Source of the DNA: Riptortus pedestris
Taxonomy: Eukaryota; Arthropoda; Insecta; Hemiptera; Alydidae
Direction: 5' to 3'
NCBI GenBank assembly: GCA_019009955.1
Contig: CM032230.1
Coordinates: 16,526,001-16,590,000, forward strand
DNA length: 64,000 nt
Position numbers and translations under genes: made by a program. The notes beneath the pieces are model-generated. The model worked only from the letters and a program-made list of their open reading frames with translations. It was not told the origin of the DNA and ran no database searches. Positions 27,101-36,369 of the stretch are shown here, one piece after another (position 1 is the first letter of the stretch; each line of letters starts with the position of its first letter).

Positions 27101-28841
27101 AGAAAAATATTGGACGAAATATCAATTAGAAACTATGAATACGCTAAATTGTGACTATATATTCTATATAATATATTCAAACTATTCTCAGATATGGGTA
27201 AAATAGGCTCACAATAATATCACTTAGATTATAAACAGAATATAGGTATCCTATAAGAGAATGTCCCTTACAAGTTTTACATAGTTCAATTGCCACTAAA
27301 ACAAGTTATGCAGTAATTCAATGAAAGAAATTAATAAAATAATAATCAAAGGAATGTGTTTTACTAGCACTTAATCAGGTCAAGTTATTTTGAGCTTTCT
27401 TTAAAAGCACTAGATTTTCTCAAGGGATAAACTAGAATATAAGTAGATGTACAATCAATTGTGGGGCTGTCTCATTTGACAGGTATACACTTACAACTAG
27501 TTTCATCTATTGAAACTGATGACACACTTTCAGTTTTGGAGTAAACCTCTTTTGTGAATTTTCTTTTTTAATCTAAGTGAAAAACAGCTACTCTCAATAA
27601 AAACAAAATTTATTATCTAAAGATTTTATGGGTCAGGGTTTATAAATGTAAAAATAGGTTATATATGTTTCAGCCAAAATATATCCGACTTGCATTCTAT
27701 ATTTAACAAAAATATAAACAATTACCCAAAAACAATAGCAGGACTATGTTTAAACAACAAAAGCAAAGTTATTGTAAACAAAAATCGAATGACAGTTTAA
27801 TATGTCAGGTTAGAATAATCAACATAAGGAAACTATTCAAAACAGTGTATTAGTAAAAATAAATAAAATAATATTAAAAATAGGAAACTTACCTAAATCA
27901 CTTAACCTATTAATATTATTTTGGTGAGAAAAATCACTTGTTTCAGATGTGCCAAAACAAAGTCTTTTAGACGGGGGAGGCTGTCTCTCTTCTTCTTCAT
28001 CATCATCTTCATCAACCTCGTCATGCCCTCGGGTATTTAACTTTGAAGCAGGAGAAAACCATCTACTCACCCATGAAGTCGGTTGAGGAAGAATTTCAGA
28101 TACTTTGTCTGTGATTCGCTTAACAAATGACTGAAACATAAAAGGTAACAAGGTAAAAAAAACATAAATTCAAACATAAAATACAATGAACCACTTAAAT
28201 TAGGCCGGGGTCAATGACTAACAAATTAATCATGGATCAGAATCAGCCAAGAAATTACCTATAATTTGTCCACTCTGTAAATACAATTACTTGTCTGCAT
28301 GTTTAAGTGGAATGTGTAACTATTAAGGCGGGATTTAATATAGAGAAGAGGCAAACAGGAATATATTGAAAATTGAGGGTTCTATGACAGTAAAATGGCT
28401 CAGCAAATACTAGCAAACAATAAATAATGAAAGAAACAGCCTATCCTCATAGTTCAGAGTACCTCCCTGAGGTCATACTTAAAAAAAATTCAAGAAAACC
28501 GTTTAAAAACCTATTTATGACAAGTCAAACATGGTGGAAGCTAGGTTAGAAAGCCTACAGCATGGTTGTCTAATTCACTATAGAAAAAATGCTAAGTAAG
28601 ATAAATTAAGAAAATAAAACAGTTAAAGCCGGTTAGAAAGACATAAAGCAATATTTGTTCTACGAATAAACCTAATCCCTCTTCGAAATGTACTCTCAGT
28701 TAGAGGTCGTTACATTTTCAGAATCTTACACAATGTTTGGCGCCGCGGCCTAGCAAAATTAACATTACTTACATTTGAAGAGTCGTATGGTCTAAAACCG
28801 TGCGATTTTTTTGTTCTCCCGCTGTTATTCCTATTAGCCAT
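5260..28841 (-). CDS. Nup153: Nuclear pore complex protein Nup153, complete gene (10 coding exons)
   Basis: This gene encodes the nuclear-basket nucleoporin, which lines the nuclear face of the pore and takes part in protein import, mRNA export and pore assembly (family knowledge). The ten exons listed below join with correct phase at every GT-AG junction to 4002 nt, or 1333 aa, against about 1475 aa in human. Seen in order: an N-terminal basic/acidic segment (residues 24-100); a conserved FYPGQTTFGG motif near 256-265; an LDAKRIP motif near 314-320; five RanBP2-type zinc fingers (W-x-C-x2-C-x10-C-x2-C) whose Trp residues lie near 602, 638, 683, 755 and 882; an FG-rich region from about 790 to 1300 (FSFGIP, FTFG, SFG motifs); and a basic C-terminus KRKVRKAIRR. 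The introns are loaded with transposon debris, but no exon is broken. Vertebrate Nup153 has four fingers, so the fifth is notable. The identification is firm; the exon borders are read from splice consensus and phase. Confidence 0.95.
5681..6996 (-). mobile_element. IS630/Tc1/mariner-superfamily transposon, inactive
   Basis: 1316 bp bounded by near-perfect terminal inverted repeats of about 29 bp (inner start AGGGTGCGGCACAGAAACTT; only the outermost base differs) and flanked by TA on both sides (5679-5680 and 6997-6998), the target duplication of this superfamily. It lies in the last intron of Nup153 and encodes a broken transposase on the same strand. The long, well-preserved TIRs imply a fairly recent insertion even though the gene is dead. 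Confidence 0.93.
5792..6863 (-). pseudogene. Mariner-type transposase pseudogene
   Basis: Reading from ATG at 6863: MHLTKQQRAFACEAYFSSGH opens the helix-turn-helix region, a frameshift occurs near 6750, the HTH continues (PGRQSIVSWVNTFRESG), a second frameshift lies near 6612, and the catalytic part runs open from about 6610. Catalytic carboxylates seen: D in FFSDEAHFH, D in WFQQDGATAHTA and D in RSPDL. By my count 36 residues separate the last two, against 34 in classical mariner and Tc1. The frame is then stopped by TAG at 5987-5989, at the position where relatives have the Trp of FLWGYLK. Beyond the stop the frame is open again (GYLKSVVYNDHPRTLIHLK) to a natural TAA at 5792. So there are two frameshifts and one nonsense change. 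Confidence 0.9.
7481..7863 (-). repeat. Family A (HINE-like) fragment in last Nup153 intron
   Basis: Antisense copy lacking the hairpin end. The core ATTTCAGCCATTAAC block, a (TG)n/TA tract at about 7690-7730, the GAACAGACCTCATTTTTGTC block and the terminal AAGGAAATCTGCTAAAA are all present in order. Confidence 0.8.
8605..8720 (-). CDS. Nup153: Nup153 exon 9
   Basis: 116 nt, TTTTTCAG acceptor, GTAAGT donor. It codes SGGLGSMQFGSFSTPSTPKF and then IKPSFNFTGGATPSF. The FNFTG element close to the C-terminus matches the last FG-type segment of animal Nup153. Confidence 0.85.
9256..9837. mobile_element. piggyBac-type MITE (582 bp) in a Nup153 intron
   Basis: The element is flanked by TTAA on both sides (9252-9255 and 9838-9841), with perfect 15-bp terminal inverted repeats CCCTTTCCACTCCAA. 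TTAA duplication and CCCTTT-type ends are the signature of the piggyBac superfamily. It has no transposase ORF. Near the left end are two consecutive hairpins, one degenerate (9271-9289) and one perfect: TGTCGAGTGATACTCGACA at 9314-9332. It is non-autonomous, mobilised in trans if at all. Confidence 0.85.
11024..13571 (-). CDS. Nup153: Nup153 exon 8: zinc-finger and FG-repeat exon
   Basis: 2548 nt, by far the largest exon. The acceptor is CTTTCAG; the GTAAGC donor follows FTPAPAQ. It begins with Pro/Ser-rich sequence, a KLKRK motif and SVMEVLSKQPF, a block seen just before the fingers in animal Nup153. Five RanBP2-type C4 zinc fingers follow; in animals such fingers bind Ran. The rest is FG-repeat sequence (FSFGIP, FTFGIP, FGTS, FSFGST), the natively unfolded region that interacts with transport receptors. 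Fingers 3-5 share near-identical WEC-x2-CLVxNK spacing, pointing to recent internal duplication. Long ORFs on the opposite strand here are composition artefacts. Confidence 0.93.
13764..13798. repeat. (TA)n microsatellite in Nup153 intron
   Basis: 35 bp of TA between exons 7 and 8; not associated with a recognisable element. Confidence 0.95.
14573..14883 (-). CDS. Nup153: Nup153 exon 7
   Basis: 311 nt, GTGTAG acceptor, GTATAT donor, leaving in phase 2. It starts VLDAKRIPVRRDG, matching the family's conserved DAKRIP motif, then YEELIYPSMPDLLRVKRREQ (a short charged helix), then a Pro/Ser/Thr-rich tail. The donor runs into a short TA tract. Confidence 0.85.
15274..15862 (-). repeat. Family A (HINE-like) element in a Nup153 intron
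   Basis: A diverged antisense copy that starts GTCTGTCATGAGGGGCTG (the hairpin end, decayed) and ends in the CTTAAAAGCGGCTAA region. The core, a short TA/CATA tract near 15740-15770 and the GGACTTCATTTTTGTC block are recognisable. Confidence 0.75.
16091..16257. mobile_element. Short TTAA-flanked, piggyBac-like sequence with hairpins
   Basis: TTAA at 16091-16094 is followed by CCCTTTGACAG, then three small hairpin motifs of the ACGAG-N4-CTCGT type (near 16112, 16154 and 16206), and a TTAA at 16254-16257. The left end matches piggyBac-type ends and the hairpins resemble those of the MITE at 9256. The right end is not an inverted copy of the left, so the element is truncated or the right border is wrong. 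Confidence 0.45.
17005..17325 (+). repeat. Family B repeat, old copy in a Nup153 intron
   Basis: It contains the family B series CCAATAGGAAAC, CCCTTATAACCCCCACTCCT, AGCCTAAAGTC, GGTTCAGTAGTTTAGG and ATAGACACCAAAG in order, without head hairpin or long AAAC tail. Divergence is well above that within the 37-44 kb array. Confidence 0.8.
17358..17567 (-). CDS. Nup153: Nup153 exon 6 (conserved FYPG block)
   Basis: 210 nt, exactly 70 codons, between TTTTTAG and GTATGT. It carries SCFYPGQTTFGGSSSRLSAT and ends ALRILRALQQFSTP. Both blocks correspond to the conserved central N-terminal region of animal Nup153 (FYPGKTTYGGA and the ARRIL-type helix), which is one of the main reasons for the assignment. 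Confidence 0.88.
18715..18870 (-). repeat. Family A hairpin-end fragment
   Basis: Contains CATGCAAGGGCTGTGTAAAT followed by AAGTAGATTTCCCAC, the decayed hairpin end of family A. Only the end segment is recognisable; the rest of this intron stretch (17.6-19.2 kb) shows no gene and no other repeat I can name. Confidence 0.6.
19265..19395 (-). CDS. Nup153: Nup153 exon 5
   Basis: 131 nt, TTTAG acceptor, GTAAGG donor, entering in phase 1 and leaving in phase 0. It codes STIRRLSSNTLKPTSFLNRT and ends TYVFNNPLNR, a basic Ser/Thr-rich segment that leads into the conserved FYPGQTTFGG block of exon 6. Confidence 0.8.
20752..20823 (+). repeat. tRNA-like sequence (pseudogene or SINE head)
   Basis: An A-box-like TAGCTCAGTTGGTA and a T-arm with a perfect 5-bp stem and 7-nt loop (GGTGT-TCGAATT-ACACC) are spaced as in a tRNA. 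The acceptor and anticodon stems do not pair, so this is not a functional tRNA. It is a tRNA-derived pseudogene or the promoter part of a SINE, in a Nup153 intron. Confidence 0.6.
20933..21073 (-). CDS. Nup153: Nup153 exon 4
   Basis: 141 nt, TTTCAG acceptor, GTATGT donor, phase 1 in and out. It codes an acidic/Ser-rich segment followed by Pro/Thr-rich sequence (TQLSTPTPPSPTARPNP). It is notably more GC-rich than the flanking introns, as expected for coding sequence here. Confidence 0.8.
21149..21186. repeat. (TA)n microsatellite in Nup153 intron
   Basis: About 38 bp of TA just upstream of exon 4; no flanking family A sequence. Confidence 0.95.
23374..23520 (-). CDS. Nup153: Nup153 exon 3
   Basis: 147 nt, TTGCAG acceptor, GTAAGT donor, phase 1 in and out. 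It codes a Ser/Pro-rich low-complexity stretch (GRGSGEISPILSRSDEERPV and onward). The intron upstream of it is about 4.4 kb and carries LINE debris and a tandem duplication. Confidence 0.8.
23707..23900 (-). mobile_element. tRNA-derived SINE, copy in Nup153 intron
   Basis: Read on the minus strand it starts GGCTCAAGTTAGCCATGAGT (A-box-like), has GCGAGTTCCATTCCC (B-box-like) some 60 nt later, and ends with AAAATCCTTAGTC, CCTGGCTAGAAAAGGGTGG and a CCAATTAGCC block. The same tail recurs at 32945-33042, 46025-46214 and 51187-51330. The shared polymerase III-like head and conserved tail identify one SINE family. Confidence 0.75.
24063..24293 (-). repeat. Family A (HINE-like) short copy
   Basis: Antisense copy beginning GTTTGTCACACAGAGGCTGC (hairpin end) and ending in CAATAGCTGATTTCTCTCAA (start end), with most of the centre deleted. 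The open frame at 24251-24559 starts inside this end and is unlikely to be a gene. Confidence 0.65.
24752..24815 (+). repeat. 30-bp tandem duplication
   Basis: A unit of about 30 bp beginning ATGGAGCCATGTAGATAGTA is present twice in direct succession with no visible divergence, so it is recent. Intronic. Confidence 0.85.
25185..25515 (+). pseudogene. LINE reverse-transcriptase C-terminal remnant
   Basis: Two frames show WKRRAWRNIFGAEEELHGWR and, after a frameshift, LHWLRHVKRIGSSKCARKMF followed by YGTLGGRPDI, then several stops. The H-W-L-x-H-V-x-R-I and GTLGGRP spacing is the classic 3' part of non-LTR retrotransposon ORF2 proteins. It is heavily degraded, intronic in Nup153 and not functional. 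Confidence 0.75.
26381..27075. repeat. 347-bp tandem duplication in Nup153 intron 2
   Basis: Two consecutive copies (26381-26727 and 26728-27075), both starting CAAGGTTTACCTTTTTATAG, differ at only a few per cent of positions. The unit carries no ORF and none of the other repeat families. It is probably a local duplication of intronic DNA. Confidence 0.9.
27893..28130 (-). CDS. Nup153: Nup153 exon 2
   Basis: 238 nt between a TTTCAG acceptor and a GTAAGT donor. It codes SFVKRITDKVSEILPQPTSW, then a tryptophan/aromatic patch, an acidic run (DEVDEDDDEEEE) and PPPSKRLCFG. The amphipathic start resembles the pore-targeting segment at the N-terminus of vertebrate Nup153. It leaves one base for the next codon. 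Confidence 0.85.
28773..28841 (-). CDS. Nup153: Nup153 exon 1 (start codon)
   Basis: This exon codes 23 residues beginning MANRNNSGRTKKSHGF and ends at a consensus GTAAGT donor, phase 0. The start was chosen because the reading frame joins directly to the Nup153 N-terminal segment of exon 2 and no in-frame ATG lies just upstream. The basic start is typical of the family's N-terminus. Confidence 0.85.
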
Positions 28842-28990
28842 TATATTGAAAATGGTTAAACACGCACGTATAACACTTTTATCACCTCATTGTGAATTTA
28901 CTATAATACCTAACCAACTTTCACTCAGTTATGAGGGAATGGCGGCACTATGCTCACTTGATTGGCCAGTTTTAAATGCGCAAATTAAGT
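28842..28990 (-). promoter_or_regulatory. Putative Nup153 promoter and 5' UTR
   Basis: Upstream of the ATG the sequence has a GGCCAATC (CCAAT-type) box on the minus strand at 28960-28967, and a GCCGCC-containing patch just downstream of it. No TATA box is evident. A housekeeping-type TATA-less promoter is a reasonable inference; the transcription start is not determinable from sequence alone. Confidence 0.4.
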
Positions 28991-30152
28991 TTATTACTCC
29001 TCCTCAATATTAAAAAGGAAAACTGAAATTAAAAACAAAATTAAATTTTGGGGGCGAATACAATTCATAATTAAAACTGGCAAGTCATAATCTACCTTTA
29101 GATGTAAACCATATGTCAACAACTGTTGCTCAATCCTTAAAATGGCGGTATAATTTAGTTCTCTAATATGAACTTCTTAGAATGTTGAGATACGAAATGA
29201 GTTGAGAATAATTAGCTTTTCTTAACTTTACAGCCCTTAGCAAGTGAAAATATACTTTCAATGTGTTTTTTTTAAATATATAAAAAAGTTACTTTCAAAT
29301 AAAATATTTCCTATTTTATTTTGCCATCCTGAATATTCACTGTTTATTTGAAAATTCCTGGTCATCCAACTACTTAAATAATATTTTCTGCTATGTTTAA
29401 TTATGATTTTTAAGATATGGTTGGTTTTTATTTAAATTGGTATATTCCTCATTTAGACATTTCATTACACACACTTCTTGAATCTTTGGCTTTAATATGA
29501 TTTTATGATTACTTAATCAATTATTATGTCTTTTCCAATGCCAAGTTTGTATTTGTCTTGCATGAGTAGGAATGGAATCCACCCTTGTCTTGACTCTTGT
29601 CAAAAATAAGAGGATAATTACTCCTCATGAATTCATTGTCTACACTATTGGTACTTCAAAACATAATCCACCAGCTGTATTTGTTCAATAACTTTGTTTT
29701 TAATATTTAATATTTTCTTGTTTTCCATTTGTATGCCAAACTGCCTTCTTTTTAAATTTTATTCTCAACATGTTTCTTATTTGTCGGAGTAATCAAGTAC
29801 TTCTGGCAGTCCTTGTAATACTCACTCATATGTTAAAATCAAAATAATTTTTGGCATATAGTTACTTATGCTGAACATCTTTTTCATTCTGTCATCCTCT
29901 TTCTTAGTCTTATATTTTGAAAAGCTTACACTTTGGAACTTTATATTATACTTTTAGGTCATTCAGAGTTCAAAAAATATTTTTGGGCTCATAGTTTATT
30001 GGTGAAAATCGCTTGCTTTCTTTTTTAAAAAATATTTAATTTAGAAATTTTGCTAGAAGGAAGGCAGAAAAAAACAAACTCAAAAACAACTACTAAATTT
30101 TGGTTTAAGGCATTTGAATATAAGACTGTGATTTTAAAAACTGGTGTGTATG

Positions 30153-30220
<68 letters not shown>

Positions 30221-30640
30221 CTTCTTTAGAGCTCAAAAAAATATGCCTCTGATGAGGGGGGAGGGGATGATTCCTTTAGACAAATCATTTAAAGTTTTTT
30301 TTTTTTTGCAAGTTAAGAATAATTACTTACTGCATAATTTATAACAATTCTTATTGTTCTGAGTGTTATATTAAACCCTTAAATAAGGGGAACCACGTTT
30401 TAAATAAAACAAACTAATATATCTGCTTATTTACTTGTAGTTAATTTTTAAATTAATGGTAATTTTCCCTTAGTCACTAGATAATGCAAATATTGATACA
30501 TGCAGTGTTAACTGAGCAACAATTATATACTGGAAGTTGTATGTTTAACAAACAAAATTAATGTCAAAGAATGCTCTTGTCACATATTTAATTCATTTAA
30601 TGTATTTGTATTAGAAACTTGATACTTTTGCCAGCAATAT
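28991..30640. other. Upstream flank of Nup153 without recognisable genes
   Basis: AT-rich sequence with one long (TA)n tract at 30158-30216 and no coding signal. The single ORF spanning the TA tract is an artefact of the microsatellite. A head-to-head neighbour gene is not visible. Confidence 0.7.
30158..30216. repeat. (TA)n microsatellite
   Basis: About 59 bp of uninterrupted TA dinucleotide. Unlike many TA tracts in this window it is not flanked by recognisable family A sequence. Confidence 0.95.
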
Positions 30641-30644
30641 TAAA

Positions 30645-31880
30645 CGTTTAGCACACTTTCCTTAAGGAAAATCACCCTTTGAGGTTGTAGTCTTGAGGCA
30701 CTTTGCAAAAAAAATCTTTAAATGTTCTTTGATACCTACGAGAAGTAAACGTCTGTCTCACAGGGTCTGTGCAAACTAAGCAGATTTCCCATGGGTTGGT
30801 ATGACACAATTAATCTCCAATTATAAGTCCAATGAGTTGAAGTGGGCTGAAAACAAGAGAGTACGAATAGCTCGCTTAACATTTGAGCTATGAAGACATG
30901 AATAGAACAATAATTGCAGAGCATCAATAGTTTAACAAATTTACGATTTGACTCATAATAACAGAGAAATTTTGTATCATCAAATTTACTAACTCCCCCT
31001 CTCTCTCTAAACCGTTTTTATTCCTTGGGCGATTTCTCTTGTTAATGAATATGATCATTAGTCTTAAATGAAACTTTTAAATATCAATTATCTTATAGAT
31101 CAGATTTTAACATTTTTGAGTCAAGACCCCAAAATCTTATTTGATGTCATCACACTACATATTTCTATGTATCTCACACTGTAAAAGTTCAATGAAAACA
31201 ATACTTGGTATTTAAGCTTAGAATAATATGGCTCATAGTATAACAGCTTATTGTTAATATGACAAGTAGGAGTTATTTGAATTTTTTTAGTTTTGAGTCT
31301 TCAGTATACCCTCCCACTAATCTCTTATTACTGAAAAGCTAACAAATCATAAAAAATATTCCTAACTTAAATTTCAAATATAGTTTTCAAGAAACCTCTA
31401 CTATGTTAGATACATGGAAATATTTTATGTTTTACATCTTCAACTAAGACTTTAAATCCCTGTCTTGAATATGTGTATTTGATCAATAACTTACTTAGTA
31501 TTTAACCATTTCATCCAACACTGAAGATCGTATTTGTTAATGGCTGAAATTTGATCACAAAATCAAGAAATGTAATATAATCAGTCTTGTTAAACATATA
31601 ATACTCTACAATTTTTCTATGTATTTTTTGTAACTCGATTACGAAGGAAGTTATTTAGATTTTCTTGTTTTCAGCCATCAGTAAATGCCCTACACTACTC
31701 ACACAAATTTTACGTTTAACTAAATATCTCATGTCCATCTTACATTTTAATTCCTATTTCCATAGCTTCTTAAAAAAAGGAGAAATAAAAATTAGATGCT
31801 GATATGAGATCACCTTTGTGCCATGCTCACACAGAAATCTGTTTAGTTTACCCTGGCCGTGACAAACCTTTTGCTCTTTA
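30645..31880. repeat. Mosaic of diverged family A fragments
   Basis: Contains a plus-oriented start (CTTTCCTTAAGGAAAATCA near 30658), an antisense hairpin end (GTCTCACAGGGTCTGTGCAA near 30755), core fragments with TTGTTAATGGCTGAA (31530s) and a plus-oriented end near 31835-31870. No complete copy and no gene is visible. Confidence 0.6.
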
Positions 31881-32467
31881 CCACCCCGCTAATGGATAAT
31901 TAAAAATATAATTATTATCAACTTAGTAGTAATCATCAGGTTCTGATTTATTTTTGGACGCAGTCTTAGCTTTTATTGTTCATCCTTAAACTACTTATTT
32001 GATTTGAACAAAGTAGGTTATAAAAATTAAAAAAATATACTCATAGCCTACTGTAGAACTGGTCTTAATTACTATTAAGGTATTTGCAAGAAAACCGTAG
32101 TCATTACCAAGGAATTTGGTATAACTAATGTTATTCAAGGACCTTTCACTAATAAGAAAGATGTTGACAAGGGTCTATTAAAATACTTAGTCCTCTACAA
32201 ATTATGCAAAGTGCATATTCAAGGAGGTACTCAGGTTAGCCTTGTCAGTTATGATGTTGCTCTCAGAGCTGAGTCCTGGGTGCAATTCCTATGTAGGTAA
32301 TAGACATTTTTAAATGAAAAACCCATTATCCAAGTTATACAGTCCTTTTATTTAAACTAATATGTGGTTATCTGAAGAATATATATGTATATCAAAAGTT
32401 TTTTAAGACATTTTATTAAAGAAAAGATTCATTTTCATAGACAATTTTGAAATTTAATTTTATTGTA

Positions 32468-32870
32468 ATAAAAGATGATTGGAAAGTTGTAATGCTCTTA
32501 GAGCAATAATAGGCTCAAAGTGGGTTGGTGATTTAGGACTTCAGAGAAGGAAAACAATAGAGGGGATTTTATCTGAAATGAGAGAGTCGATTTCACATGA
32601 TATGAAATCTAATAGTTTAAATTGGGGGGGGGACATGTGGCAAGAAGTAACCTAACTGGCTCTCTATACAAGACAATGAATACTAGAGTGGTAGGTACCA
32701 GGCCATGAGGGAGACCAAAGATGGTCTGACAGTGTGAAGAGGACTTTATGGAGGTCTACATAGTGGACTGGAAAGCCATTGTCCAGGATAGACTAGGTGG
32801 ATGAGGTTTATAATGGAGGCTAAAGATTTCCAAGGTCTGTAAAGCCAACTGAAAAAGAAACAATAAAACA
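32468..32870 (+). pseudogene. LINE reverse-transcriptase C-terminal remnant
   Basis: One frame reads CNALRAIIGSKWVGDLGLQR and onward; downstream, TRVVGTRP then GRPKMV and CEEDFMEVYIVDWKAIVQDR appear with interspersed stops. The GTRP-x-GRP-x-x-W ... D-W-x-x-I-x-Q-D-R order is the terminal region of a non-LTR ORF2 protein, the same general type as the remnant at 25185. It is not functional. Confidence 0.75.
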
Positions 32871-32944
32871 TGAAATTGGGTTTCTTGTAGAAATACTACC
32901 ATCTGAAATTCATTAACACATAAAAAATATTAAATTTGAAAAGT

Positions 32945-33042
32945 TGGGGGATCGGGTAAGGCAATTGCCTTAATCCTCTGGGAAATCCTCTGTAGTGGTA
33001 AAATCAATAAATAAAATCCTTAGTGCCACCCTGGCTAGTAAA
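32945..33042 (+). mobile_element. SINE fragment (tail part)
   Basis: AAATAAAATCCTTAGTGCCA then CCCTGGCTAGT matches the tail of the SINE at 23707. It abuts the hairpin end of a family A copy at 33043 directly. Confidence 0.6.
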
Positions 33043-33380
33043 GTCCGTCACGCAGGAGCTGCGTAAACTAAGCAGATTTCCCACGTGACGTTTTCCAGTA
33101 GATAAATCTGCCCAATAACACCTGTAGTAGTAAGGTATCTCTAAACCTATTCAAGAGGGATGAATAGTTATGGAAACGGCCGCCAGAGACTCCTGCCGAC
33201 CACCCACAGAATACAAATGCACATATATCGGTTAATATTCAAGATACAGAATAAATGTATAGAACAATATTAATAGTAAATGGAATTTGTAATAAGATTG
33301 GTTCTATACAATTTTTCGATCCGATGCATAATAACGGAGATATTTCGAATTTTCGAAAATCTCCTTAAGGGAAATCTACT
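33043..33380 (-). repeat. Family A (HINE-like) element, internally deleted
   Basis: Antisense copy starting GTCCGTCACGCAGGAGCTGC and ending CTTAAGGGAAATCTACT. The TA tract and the block between the core and the start end are missing, giving a 338-bp derivative. Both termini are well preserved. Confidence 0.88.
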
Positions 33381-33790
33381 AAAAGGGTGGAAAACTGCAG
33401 ATAACTCCTCCCAGTTATGAACTTACTCGAAGTTGTATAATAACAAATATTTACTCAACAAGTAATTTAATCGAATAAAGTTCTATAAACAAATTCCGAT
33501 TTCAAACATAACAGACCTCAGTTTTTTAAATTTCCAGATTTTTCTAACCGTGATGCGTTTTCAAAAGTAAACAAAGTTCTTGTAAGCTGCTATTGCTATG
33601 AATGAAGATGCATTGTGTTTATGGCAGAAGAAAAAAATTGAGGTCTGCGAAGGCATTCTTTATTTTCTTCAGCACATTTTAGGTTCAGTGTGTATCCTAG
33701 GGGAGAGAACAAAACCTCATCTTAATAAATTTGTGAATGACCATTAGCAGTGGTTGAAGCTACATTTTTGAAAATCGACTGCTAATTTAA

Positions 33791-34251
33791 CATAATGGTT
33801 ATTTCCATAGCTGGTTAACTTATGGCATTATGCATTGGGGATAGGTAAAAAGTCATATTTTAATATTTAAATTACGGAAAAGAGCAATAAAGTTTACATT
33901 TAACAGAAAGTTGAGGGACTTCTGTTGGCCACTCTTTAAGGAGTCAAAAATAATAACTTTTCCTACAATGAGATGTACCAAACAATAGTGTTAGTGAATC
34001 AAACCATGAACTTGTTTTACAAAAATAATATAACAAGATACAAGAATACGCTTCAAACCCCCAAGCACAAACATAAACATTTTGAGAAAAGCATATCATT
34101 TGCAGGAGTAAAACTCTTTAATGCTCTGCCTGAATGTGTTAAACCAATTAAAAATGATTCTTTGTTTAAAAATAAACTGAAAAATTTGATGTCTGCTCAA
34201 GCTCTTTATACACAAGATGAAAACTATCAAAAATGTTCAATTACTAAGTAA
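33791..34251 (+). pseudogene. Non-LTR retrotransposon RT C-terminus (jockey/CR1/L2-like)
   Basis: HNGYFHSWLTYGIMHWG corresponds to the conserved YGIxxWG motif after the RT fingers. A stop follows, then LRKRAIKFTFNRKLRDFCWP and LFKESKIITFPTM (the QKRAIR ... CRPLFKxLxILTFP block). After a frameshift comes SISFAGVKLFNALPECVKPI ... LFKNKLKNLM, the typical extreme C-terminus. The 3' tail near 34650 has AATAAATAAATTTCAATTC, in keeping with a LINE end. One stop and one frameshift make it dead. Confidence 0.8.
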
Positions 34252-34864
34252 AACTCCAAAATATTTGGCATAAAAATCTGTCAAAAATATTTATGATCAT
34301 GTACATTGCCTCTTTAAGGTTGGGAGAAGTTTCTTAACATTTATAAAGCAGGTAATCTTTTAATAAATTTAGGACTAATAGCAAAGCATGCCATTAAATT
34401 AAAAATATATGCTATATATTTCGAAAGGTATCAAGATTTTTAAAGAAATTAATTTATTTTATATAATTATTAAATTGATTGATTTTTTAAAATGCATTTA
34501 TGGAATTTGATCTAATATTATGACAAATGTTTAATGATAAATGCTATTTACTAATATGTAAAAAATTAATTAACATCTTAGTAAATTTTCTACAGAATAC
34601 AAAAATATTTGATGTACTTATCTTATTGTGCTATGATAACTTTCATGAAAATGAATAAATAAATTTCAATTCATTGTTATACAGCATTACATAGAAATAA
34701 AAAGTAATATTGTCGAATATATTTTTTCTATAATCTCCTGACGCTTCTGAAAATTTTGATGAACAAAAATATTACTCTATTTTAAATATTATAGAAGTTA
34801 TGGGTTTTTCAATAAAATAATGACATGGATGATTTAAAATGGAATGACCTGAGATTAAAAGTGT

Positions 34865-35880
34865 TTCATACCAGCACATGAGAAATCTGCTTAGTTTACT
34901 CAGCCCTCCATTCAATGACTGTGCCATTGGACATATAATGTCCAGCTTACATTTCATTCCCTGTTTACATAGGCATCTCTCTATGTGAGAAATAAAGAAT
35001 ATATGGTCATGCGAGATCATTTTGATTTTATGCATTCTCTATACCCCCATAGAGCAGATTTCCCTTAAGGGATCTCTAACTAATTTCTCAGTTAATGCTA
35101 TAATCACAATTTTTTTTGTTCATTATCAAAATCGATATATAAGCGCTTCATGCAAAATAAAGGTTAAGTTCTTTAATGGCTGACATTGGAACAGTGAGAG
35201 GGGGAGGGGGTATTAGAGGGGGAGTTTCGAAAATTACAAATATCTCCATTATTATACGTCGATCGAAAAATTGTATAGAACCAATCTTATAGCAAATTAA
35301 ATGTGCTATAAATATTGTTGTGTATTGTGCGATGACGTCATCAATCAAGACTTTACGTTCTTGTTTCGAAAATGTTTATTTGATCTGTACCATATTCCAT
35401 ATTTATCCGCGTTTCAGTCAACACTGAAGATCATATTTATAATTGGTTGCAATTGGATATAAGGGGGAATTAAAAAAATCAAAATATGTCTTTTATTATG
35501 AGTAGGATAGTAAATGTAGAATCAATCTTGTTAAACTATTAATGATCTACAATTGTTCTATGCATGTTTTCGTAAGTCAAGCATTAAGTGAGTTATTCGT
35601 GCTTTCTTGTTTCCAGCCTTCAGTACCCCTCCCCCCCGCTCATAGGTTGTTGTACATAGAAATATGTGTTGGGATGAGACCCAAAGTATTTTTTTAAGCA
35701 ATTTCCCTTAAGGGACTTCTGCTGTTGACGTTATACTTGCGACCTTCGTAAAATTTCCTCAAATCTCCATCGATACTACCTAGAAGGTGAAAATGAGGTC
35801 TGTTCAAAAGTATATACAATGTTTCCAAGATCAACAGGATCAAATGCTTTTCACGGCTAAACTGATGATTTATCAAAAAA
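34865..35880 (+). repeat. Mosaic of family A fragments
   Basis: Successive plus-oriented pieces: a hairpin-proximal end near 34873-34910, a start end AGCAGATTTCCCTTAAGGG at 35054, a core with AATATTGTTGTGT near 35300, a variant core near 35400-35640, and a start end at 35695-35822. ORFs here are translations of repeat sequence. Confidence 0.7.
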
Positions 35881-36369
35881 AGTCAGAGGAAAAAGTTCTA
35901 GGTCTCCATCTCTAGTTTCACCACAGAGCATTATTTTTCAACTTCGACGTGCCATGGGCGGTTGACGGGTAAATGTTGCGGTCTGCAGAGAACATCTATT
36001 TTTTATTACGTTCTTTCAAACTCCTTAAAAAGTTATTAAAGCCACTAGGCAAACGGCACATTGCAATTAAAGCAACTAGGTCAATCTAAAATCTGGTATC
36101 TTCAACATCGTAATACTTTTTTAGGCTACTTATGAATTGTAATCTTGGAGATTTAATGCTACATTACTCTGTATTTTTTTCTGCTCCTTCATTTAAAAAT
36201 ATCTTTGAATGTGTGAGTGCTACATAAAAAGAAACAAGGTAAAAAAAATATATTTTTTTAATAACTTTTTTGGGATTTTTCAAATGAAAAAAGAATTTGA
36301 CAATATTTCTTTAAATTTAAAAATTGAATATGAAAATATTCAGATAAGATCAGCATTGATGAGAAAAAA